Below, piece by piece: positions 1-4,887 of a DNA stretch of 6,339 nt; position 1 is the first letter of the stretch; each line of letters starts with the position of its first letter. The stretch covers positions 1 to 6,339 of the forward strand of contig JAYVSS010000367.1 of assembly GCA_043775075.1 (NCBI GenBank), read 5' to 3'. The translations under genes and the position numbers were made by a program. Under the pieces are notes generated by a model. The model had not been told where the DNA came from. It saw nothing but the letters and a program-made list of their open reading frames with translations, and searched no databases. The DNA is from JANLQX01 sp043775075 (lineage in GTDB: Bacteria; Actinomycetota; Acidimicrobiia; Acidimicrobiales; JANYDT01).

Positions 1-399
1 CAAACCGGCCACATCGGATCCGGCCCCCGGCTCGGAGAACAGCTGGCACCACACTTCTTCGCCGGTAAAGAGCGGACGAAGATACCGCTTCTTCTGATCA
101 TCGGATCCCCAGCTGTAAACGGTCGGAGCACCCATACCGTGGCCGATGGGATTGCGGTAGTACGCATTTGGCGCTCCGGCGGTGCGTAGGCGCCCGTCGA
201 TCGTGCTTTGCAATTTGGGTGGGAGTCCAAGCCCGCCGAAGCCGACGTCGAACTGCACGAACGCCAGACCACGATCGAATTGGGCCCCGAGGAACTCGAC
301 CACCGGGGTAGTGGCCGGGGGAAACTGCGCCAGGAGTTCGTCGCACAGCTTTTCGACGAGCTGTGTGTTGGCATCGGCTACGAGTGTCTCGGTGCTCAT
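1..399 (-). CDS. Acyl-CoA dehydrogenase, N-terminal part (runs off left edge)
   Basis: Reading the minus strand from the ATG at 399-397 gives 133 uninterrupted residues to the window edge, so the C-terminal two thirds lies outside. The piece matches the N-terminal helical domain and start of the middle beta domain of acyl-CoA dehydrogenases: a helical start, a GFGGLGLP segment (residues 53-60), NPIGHGMGAPTVYSWG (83-98), then the family signature CQLFSEPGAGSD (118-129), which in known members lies at the FAD/substrate site. Such enzymes take two hydrogens from the alpha and beta carbons of an acyl-CoA thioester and pass electrons to ETF, in the cytoplasm. The chain length or substrate (fatty, branched, sterol side chain) cannot be told, because the catalytic Glu region is not in the window. 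A weak Shine-Dalgarno (AAGGGA) lies a few bases upstream of the ATG. The gene is divergent from the pseudouridine synthase gene. The family call is firm; the specific role is open. Confidence 0.93.
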   Translation of the reverse strand, partial: MSTETLVADANTQLVEKLCDELLAQFPPATTPVVEFLGAQFDRGLAFVQFDVGFGGLGLPPKLQSTIDGRLRTAGAPNAYYRNPIGHGMGAPTVYSWGSDDQKKRYLRPLFTGEEVWCQLFSEPGAGSDVAGL

Positions 400-493
400 T
401 GCATCCCTTGGTTCGAAGGTCTCTGACTGATCGGTCCGGGAAAGCGTAGAAGCCCTGCGGTGAACATCGATAATCGGAACAACGACGGGACTG
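400..493. promoter_or_regulatory. Divergent intergenic region, probable promoters
   Basis: This 94-bp gap separates two divergent genes and so must hold start signals for both unless the right-hand start is wrong. On the plus strand GATAAT at 469-474 resembles a -10 element about 20 bases before the GTG at 494, but no convincing -35 stands at the proper distance. On the minus strand the only clear signal is the AAGGGA ribosome site before the dehydrogenase ATG. The call rests mainly on gene orientation. Confidence 0.3.
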
Positions 494-1087
494 GTGGAGC
501 GCGTCTGGTGCCACCATGAGTGCGTGCAGAGAGTTGTGGTGTTGAACAAACCCTTTGATGTGGTGTGTCGCTTCACCCTTCCGGCCACAGCCAAGCCGGA
601 CACGAAGACGCTGGCCGAGTTCGTCACGACTCCGCATCTCTATCCGGCGGGGCTCCTAGACAGAGACTCCGAGGGGCTGGTGCTGTTGACGGCAAATGGT
701 CGGCTCCAGCATCGCCTGACTGACCCTCGCCATGGGCACGCGCGGACGTATTTCGCCCAGGTCGAAGGCCAACCGGATCGGTTTGCGTTCGCCGCGCTTT
801 CCAATGGCTCAATCGAGCTCGATGGCGAACCGTGTCGCCTCGCCGACGCGCACCCGATCGACGAGCCGACGTGGCTCTGGGCCCGGACTCCCCCGATTCG
901 TTCTCGAGCACATGTCGCCGATTCGTGGGTGTCGCTGACGCTGACCGAGGGACGCAATCGACAGGTTAGACGGATGACCGCGGCCGTAGGGCATCCAACC
1001 CTTCGCCTCATTCGCGTAGCGATGGCCGGAGTGGGCCTTGACGGGTTGGTCCCGGGACGCTGGCGCCATGATTCCGTCGGCCTGTGA
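494..1087 (+). CDS. rluE: 23S rRNA pseudouridine synthase, RluE type (RsuA/RluB/E/F family)
   Basis: The 197-residue product carries the RsuA-family catalytic core without an N-terminal S4 domain, as in E. coli RluE. Visible motifs are LNKPFDVV (17-24), the active-site loop GLLDRDSEGLVLLT (53-66) with catalytic Asp56, a block with DEPTWLWARTPPIR, and the C-terminal EGRNRQVRRMTAAVGHPTLRLIR. The last two blocks closely match what I recall of RluE, which converts U2457 of 23S rRNA (E. coli numbering) to pseudouridine; that site is inferred from the family, not proven here. The start is uncertain. The GTG at 494 has a weak GACGGGA ahead of it, but GTG codons at 524 and 536 are also in frame, and the 536 start has AGAGAG just upstream and begins two residues before the LNKP motif. 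The gene looks intact and sits directly before a decayed glycosyltransferase gene whose reading frame touches its stop codon. Confidence 0.9.
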   Translation: MERVWCHHECVQRVVVLNKPFDVVCRFTLPATAKPDTKTLAEFVTTPHLYPAGLLDRDSEGLVLLTANGRLQHRLTDPRHGHARTYFAQVEGQPDRFAFAALSNGSIELDGEPCRLADAHPIDEPTWLWARTPPIRSRAHVADSWVSLTLTEGRNRQVRRMTAAVGHPTLRLIRVAMAGVGLDGLVPGRWRHDSVGL

Positions 1088-1119
1088 CCCTCACCGCTCG
1101 TTCACCTTCGACCAACACA

Positions 1120-2000
1120 CTCCTTCCCCAGGTCATCGCCGGGGTCGTGTCGGTGTGGTTCGTCTACGCCGCCGCTCCGTGTCCAGCACTGCGGCCGCCC
1201 TGACGGCGGCTCTGTTTTGGCGGTAACGCCGATTCACTTGCGGCTCATGAACACCGAACTCGGCGCACAAATCGCCTGGTTCGTGCCCCTCACGCTGATC
1301 GGCGGGCTTTTGGTCCTCGCCGTCGACGGTGCCATCCGTCGCCCGACGTGGCGGCGGTGATCGTCTTCGGCCGCTGGTTCGCCATCGCCGCCGGTGCCTT
1401 CAGCATCCCCAAAAGGCAACGTGCATCCGTATTATCTGTCGAGCGTCGGGCCCCCGCAGCGGCGCTCGCCGGCTTGGGCGTGGGCGAAGGTCTCGCCGCC
1501 CTCAGCGCCCGGAGATGGCGATGGGCCCAACGGCGGGTTCACCTTCCCTCGGGCGACCAGAAACGCCTCGTGAACTACCGGCGAAACGCTCGCACGACGG
1601 AAAAATGTTTGGTGGCCGTGCCGAGCGCGGGCCAGGCCGAGTCCATCATCATTAGTAGCGGCGAACCGGTGATGACCCTGGGCGGCTTCATCGGAAGCGA
1701 CCCGATCCTGACGGCGAACCAGCGACAAACTCGCCTCGCCAGCGGCGACGTTAGGTTCGTCCTCTTCGGAGGTGGTGGACCGGGCGGTGGCTTCGGTGGC
1801 TTCGGTGGACGCGGTGGGTTTGGGGCGGTGCGTCGTCGTCGGCCTTCGTGTCGTCGGAATGTAAGGAAGTGCCTCCTTCGTTTTGGCAATCGGGAAACGC
1901 GACGACCGGTGAAACGTCGTTCGCCGGAGGGCCGACGAGCGCCAGTTTTACCCTGTACGACTGTGCGTCACGGCGAACGGCTGGCCGACTGATTGACTGA
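1120..2000 (+). pseudogene. Decayed GT39/ArnT-like membrane glycosyltransferase (PMT_2 family)
   Basis: Pieces of one protein lie in order in all three plus-strand frames. Calling the frame starting at base 1 frame 1, they are: 1120-1177 frame 1, LLPQVIAGVVSVWFVYAAA; 1170-1217 frame 3, RRSVSSTAAALTAALF; 1217-1357 frame 2, LAVTPIHLRLMNTELG then IAWFVPLTLIGGLLVLAVDG; 1348-1410 frame 1, VIVFGRWFAIAAGAFSIP; 1412-1453 frame 2, KGNVHPYYLSSVGP; 1453-1826 frame 1, AALAGLGVG, SSGEPVMTLGGFIGSDPILT and a Gly-rich stretch; 1827-2000 frame 3, SSSAFVSSECKEVPPSFW to SFTLYDCASRRTAGRLID and TGA. The ELGxQI(A/S)W, HPYY, PVMxxGGFxGSDP, poly-Gly and LYDC blocks are, from memory, typical of actinobacterial GT39 enzymes that move sugars from polyprenyl-phosphate carriers across the membrane. 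The usual N-terminus with the first membrane helix and acidic catalytic region, and a long middle part, are missing. Intact flanking genes argue against poor sequence quality. A working product is very unlikely. Confidence 0.85.
1767..1822 (+). repeat. Gly-codon low-complexity tract within the GT39 remnant
   Basis: GGN codons dominate here and include two tandem copies of GGTGGCTTC (1786-1794 and 1795-1803) followed by a degenerate third. In frame 1 it reads as Gly/Phe/Pro/Arg, like the flexible glycine-rich linker near the C-terminus of intact actinobacterial GT39 proteins. The frame changes just after the tract (about 1827), which fits slippage in a repetitive stretch. Confidence 0.6.
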
Positions 2001-2073
2001 TGGAGCGGATCTGGCTGATTGTCGGCGTTCGTGAAACACTCACCGTTATGACGCCAACGACCGACGCACCACG
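2001..2073 (+). other. Short intergenic stretch before the SDR operon
   Basis: This 73-bp gap lies between the end of the glycosyltransferase remnant and the SDR gene. It should carry the promoter of the three-gene set, but I find no well-spaced -35/-10 pair and no Shine-Dalgarno before the SDR ATG. It contains a nine-codon reading frame (2048-2077, MTPTTDAPR) whose TGA overlaps the SDR ATG as ATGA, which could couple the two by translation or be chance. Confidence 0.3.
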
Positions 2074-2886
2074 ATGAACGATCCATTGGCCGGAAAGGTC
2101 GCGCTCGTGACCGGCGGGGCGTCGGGTATCGGGCGGGCCTGTGTGGCTCGATTTGTGGCTGATGGCGCCCGGGTCGTCGTCGGTGATCTGAGTGAGTCCG
2201 GTCTCGCCACGCTCCAAGAGGAGTTTGGCGCTTCGGTGGCGACGCTTCGTTGTGATGTCACGAACGAAGCTGATCTCGAAGCACTCTGCGCACTTAGTAC
2301 CGAGCGGTTTGGCGGCCTAGATATTGCGCTCGCCAATGCTGGGCGCGGGACGTTCGCCATGATCACCGAGCACTCCGTCGAGGAGTTTCGCTCCATCCTC
2401 GATCTCTGTGTCACCGGCGTCTTTCTGACGATCAAGCACGCCGGACGGATGCTTCGGGATAACGGATCGATCGTGACAATTTCTTCGCTCAACGGCGTGC
2501 AACCGTCGGCTGGCATGTCGGCGTATTGCACGGCGAAAGCGGGGGTGATCATGCTCACGAAGGTGGCATCGATGGAACTGGGGTCACGAGGTATTCGCGT
2601 GAATGCGGTCGGTCCCGGGCTTATTGAAACGCCCGCCACCGGAACATTTTTCGCCATGCCGGGGGTCGTCGAGGAATTCGTTGAGAACACCACCCTCGGT
2701 CGTCACGGAACCCCAGCCGAGGTTGCCGCCCTCGTGGCGTGGCTGGCGTCAGACGAGTCCCGATTCGTGACTGGGTCGTACCAACTCATCGACGGCGGGG
2801 CGTCAAACCGTCGCTATCCCGACATTCCGGCGGCTATTTCGAGGATGCAGGTGGGATCGGCGGCCGCGGCATCTGCTCCCCGGTAG
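2074..2886 (+). CDS. Short-chain dehydrogenase/reductase (classical SDR)
   Basis: The 270-residue product is a classical SDR, a cytoplasmic NAD(P)-dependent alcohol/ketone oxidoreductase. The cofactor motif TGGASGIG is at 13-20. Asp38 at the end of the second beta strand suggests NAD(H) rather than NADP(H). DV is at 61-62, NAG at 88-90, catalytic Ser138, Tyr151 and Lys155 (YCTAK) follow, and NAVGPGLIETP at 177-187 is the usual substrate-loop region. The tetrad Asn normally found in the N-x-x-G-x-F helix is Cys112 here (LCVTGVF). The C-terminus runs about 20 residues past the usual IDGG ending with an Ala/Ser-rich tail. The substrate is unknown. The next gene starts 11 bases after the stop and a hydrolase follows, so this is probably the first gene of a three-gene operon. 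The ATG start fits the family N-terminus (LAGKVALVTGG) although no ribosome site is visible. Confidence 0.94.
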   Translation: MNDPLAGKVALVTGGASGIGRACVARFVADGARVVVGDLSESGLATLQEEFGASVATLRCDVTNEADLEALCALSTERFGGLDIALANAGRGTFAMITEHSVEEFRSILDLCVTGVFLTIKHAGRMLRDNGSIVTISSLNGVQPSAGMSAYCTAKAGVIMLTKVASMELGSRGIRVNAVGPGLIETPATGTFFAMPGVVEEFVENTTLGRHGTPAEVAALVAWLASDESRFVTGSYQLIDGGASNRRYPDIPAAISRMQVGSAAAASAPR

Positions 2887-2897
2887 CGTTGACCGCC

Positions 2898-3482
2898 GTG
2901 AGTTCACCGCAGAAGCAACAACAGCGTCCTGTCAATGCCGTCCAGCAACGCCTCGTCGGCCTCAATTTACTGGAGCGAGCGGTCAAGGCGCTGACCGATT
3001 CTGAGCTGGATCAGCTCGTCGGTCAGCTCAACGAGGAGCAGAAAGAAGCGCTGACCAAGCGGGCCGGTTCGCTCGAATCGGCGTCGGTTCGCGAGCAGCT
3101 TGGCCGCGGTCGGATGAACGGCATGCTCGAAGGAATCTCCACGCTTCTGGCAGACACATGCCTGGCGGACTGCATTGAGGTGCTTGGCGAGTCGTCGGAC
3201 AATCCGACCGAGGAGGAGATCAAGGACGCGTTGCCCGGACTCGTGGAGCGCCACGGCGTCGGTGCCGTGCGGGTCATGATGACCACGGCGATCGTTGGCG
3301 AGGCGCTCGCCTCGCCCATCCTTAAGGACCTCCTGAAGTCCGACGCCGTCGTTGCGCTCCCCCCGGCCGAGTTCGTCTCGATCACCGTGCCGAAACCGGT
3401 AGACCCGGATCGGGACGCCAAGCTGGCCATTCGCAAAGCCCGCAAAGATGCCGAGAAGGCTTCCCGCGCCAAGGGGCGATAG
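2898..3482 (+). CDS. Conserved-looking protein of unknown function, 194 aa
   Basis: I do not recognise this family. The GTG at 2898, 11 bases after the SDR stop, is the chosen start; a TTG at 2889 would add three residues, and the open frame further upstream lies inside the SDR gene. The predicted protein is soluble, with no signal peptide or membrane helix. It begins with a Gln-rich tail (PQKQQQRP), then a charged, amphipathic helical stretch (LLERAVKALTDSELDQLVGQ and on), a Gly/Ala/Leu-rich middle holding two nearby Cys residues (TCLADC), an acidic TEEEIKDALPGLVERHG block, and a Lys/Arg/Asp-rich C-terminal tail (RKARKDAEKASRAKGR) that looks disordered and could bind nucleic acid or a partner. 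The long frame, gene-like spacing and eight-base gap to the hydrolase support a real gene in the operon. The two ends resemble an adaptor or regulatory protein more than an enzyme, but that is only an impression. Confidence 0.85.
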   Translation: MSSPQKQQQRPVNAVQQRLVGLNLLERAVKALTDSELDQLVGQLNEEQKEALTKRAGSLESASVREQLGRGRMNGMLEGISTLLADTCLADCIEVLGESSDNPTEEEIKDALPGLVERHGVGAVRVMMTTAIVGEALASPILKDLLKSDAVVALPPAEFVSITVPKPVDPDRDAKLAIRKARKDAEKASRAKGR

Positions 3483-3490
3483 CCGTTCCG

Positions 3491-4330
3491 ATGGAATCGT
3501 GGGCCCAGGGGCGGTGCGACAACAGCGGTCTCTCATTGCGGTATTTCCGTTCCGGCGGTGATCTTCCCCCACTGGTTCTCGTTCATGGTTTTACTGACAA
3601 CGCGCTTTACTACGCGCGCTTAGCAAATCTGCTACGCGACTCATGGGACGTCGTGGCCTACGATGCCCGCGGTCACGGCCACTCGGATCGAGTCGGCGGA
3701 GTTTTCAACGACGATGCCCGCGTCGGGGATCTCCTGTGCGTAGTGACCTCTCTCGGCCTTGATCGCCCAGTTCTCATTGGCCATTCGATGGGGGCGGCGA
3801 CGATTGCGTTGGCCGCGGCCGAGTCACCGAGTATCAGTCGGGCGATTGTTCTCGAAGACCCGGCGTGGTGGGAGTTCCCGGTCGGACGATCTCAGGACCG
3901 GGAGACGATTCAGCGCGCTCGGTCCGAGCGTAACGGCGTCTGGCGGGCGGACATCGAGCGAGTGCAGCAGGGCACATGGGAGGAGGGCATGGAGTGGCGT
4001 AGACGCGATGTCGCCGGATGGTCAGACGAAGACACTGCCCTCTCCCTGGCCTCGCGTTTCGAAGTCGAACTTGATCTGTTCACCTATTATCCCCAGGCAC
4101 AGGCGCCATGGCGCGATTCCGTTGCATCGTGGACGTGTCCTTCGCTCATCGTGCTTGGCGACAACGATCGCGGGGCAATTATTTCGGTGGAGCAGGCGGA
4201 GGAGGCACGGCGCCTCAACCCCCTCGTTCAGTATGCGCGCATAGCTGAGGCGGGACACGCCGTCCGGTACGAACAATTCGACGCGTACTACGGCGCCGTC
4301 ACCGAATTTCTTGGCGCGTTACCTTCCTGA
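3491..4330 (+). CDS. Alpha/beta-fold hydrolase
   Basis: The 279-residue product is a soluble alpha/beta hydrolase. The oxyanion-hole motif HGF is at 32-34, DARGHGHSD at 58-66, the nucleophile elbow GHSMG at 97-101 with Ser99, the probable acid in GDNDRGA (Asp224 or Asp226), and the catalytic His256 in AGHAVRYE. A lid-like insert with many Trp and Arg residues lies at about 125-215. The fold covers esterases, lipases, C-C bond hydrolases, epoxide hydrolases and haloperoxidases. The Ser nucleophile rules out the Asp-type epoxide hydrolases and haloalkane dehalogenases, but the substrate cannot be read from sequence. The ATG lies eight bases after the preceding stop, so it is probably the last gene of the SDR operon and may be translationally coupled. 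The next gene, on the other strand, ends 29 bases further on, leaving little room for a terminator, and I see no strong hairpin there. Confidence 0.93.
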   Translation: MESWAQGRCDNSGLSLRYFRSGGDLPPLVLVHGFTDNALYYARLANLLRDSWDVVAYDARGHGHSDRVGGVFNDDARVGDLLCVVTSLGLDRPVLIGHSMGAATIALAAAESPSISRAIVLEDPAWWEFPVGRSQDRETIQRARSERNGVWRADIERVQQGTWEEGMEWRRRDVAGWSDEDTALSLASRFEVELDLFTYYPQAQAPWRDSVASWTCPSLIVLGDNDRGAIISVEQAEEARRLNPLVQYARIAEAGHAVRYEQFDAYYGAVTEFLGALPS

Positions 4331-4359
4331 CCTTCACCTGCAAAAGCTTCTCGGTCCGC

Positions 4360-4794
4360 CTAACGGCCGGTGGTGATGTAGTCCTGCAGCGCTTTGCTTT
4401 CGTCGCCGATTTCGGCGAGGCGTCGCTTCACCACGTCGCCGATGCTCACGATGCCGACCAGCGCTCCGTTGTCGAGCACCGGCAGATGCCGAATTCGGCG
4501 CTGTGTCATCGTCTCCATCAATGACTCGAGACTATCTTCGGGTGAGCAACTCACCACGTCAATGCTCATTGCGTCGGCCACGCGACCGCTGAGAGCGTCA
4601 GCCCCGAGTCTGGCGATGGCATGAACGATGTCGCGTTCACTCAGGATACCGACGATCGTTCCGTCATCTTTGGTGACGAGCACAGCCCCTATCCGGTGTT
4701 CATGAAGCGCCGCGGCGGCTTCATGCAGGGTGGCCGACGGATCGGTGGTGATCACGTCGGTTCCTTTTGTTCGGAGCACTCCGTGAACGCGCAT
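4360..4794 (-). CDS. Tandem CBS-domain protein
   Basis: The 144-residue product is almost entirely two CBS domains, a Bateman module. The first spans about 8-62 with GILSERD at 49-55, the second about 72-128 with RRIRHLPVLD and GIVSIGD at 114-120; GIxSxxD is the usual adenosine-nucleotide contact motif. It ends in ALQDYITTGR, a tail typical of small stand-alone CBS proteins. Such proteins sense AMP, ATP, SAM or similar ligands; the ligand and partner here are unknown. I chose the ATG at 4794 because AAGGGA lies seven bases upstream and the protein then starts right at the family N-terminus. The frame stays open to an ATG at 4857, but that 21-residue extension is Arg-rich and unlike the family. 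It converges on the hydrolase gene and diverges from the FAD oxidoreductase gene. Confidence 0.93.
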   Translation of the reverse strand: MRVHGVLRTKGTDVITTDPSATLHEAAAALHEHRIGAVLVTKDDGTIVGILSERDIVHAIARLGADALSGRVADAMSIDVVSCSPEDSLESLMETMTQRRIRHLPVLDNGALVGIVSIGDVVKRRLAEIGDESKALQDYITTGR

Positions 4795-4887
4795 ACGACA
4801 TTCCCTTCGCTCGGCGGCCAGGCGAGCACCTGACCGACAGCGAAAGCGTACGCCCATCGTCGCCGAAACGCACCGAAAACTTCCGCG
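4795..4887. promoter_or_regulatory. Divergent intergenic region between the CBS and FAD oxidoreductase genes
   Basis: This gap, extending to 4938 if the GTG at 4939 is the true start, must carry outward promoters for both genes. The AAGGGA ribosome site of the CBS gene lies at its left end on the minus strand. I do not see a convincing -35/-10 pair on either strand; the call rests on gene orientation. Confidence 0.35.

Noticed and set aside
467..476. Short palindrome CGATAATCG before the RluE gene as an operator
   Set aside because: Four-base arms are expected by chance and nothing else nearby supports a binding site; part of it is mentioned only as a weak -10.
98..637. Minus-strand open frame of 179 residues across the divergent region
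   Set aside because: It overlaps both the acyl-CoA dehydrogenase and the RluE gene in another frame, is Arg/His-rich, and matches no family; it is a GC-driven shadow.
1348..1992. Open frame of 214 residues read as an intact Gly/Arg-rich protein
   Set aside because: Only parts of it resemble a protein family, and the family match continues in other frames on both sides and in the middle. Its Arg-rich end is the out-of-frame reading of the GT39 C-terminus.
1987..2002. GACTGATT/GACTGATG tandem repeat at the end of the GT39 relic as an insertion-site duplication
   Set aside because: Two imperfect 8-base copies without any inverted-repeat ends or transposase remains are not evidence of a mobile element.
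2046..2693. Minus-strand open frame of 215 residues antisense to the SDR gene
   Set aside because: It is Ser/Arg/Pro-rich with no recognisable motif, and the SDR on the other strand has all its family motifs; antisense frames of this length are common in high-GC DNA.
2739..2897. Upstream extension of the unknown 194-residue protein
   Set aside because: It lies inside the SDR coding region in another frame and is Arg/Gly-rich; the GTG at 2898 after the SDR stop is far more likely.
4331..4359. Bidirectional terminator between the convergent hydrolase and CBS genes
   Set aside because: The 29-base gap has no strong hairpin or T run that I can see.
4795..4857. N-terminal extension of the CBS protein to the ATG at 4857
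   Set aside because: The added residues are Arg-rich and unlike stand-alone CBS proteins, while the ATG at 4794 has an AAGGGA ribosome site.
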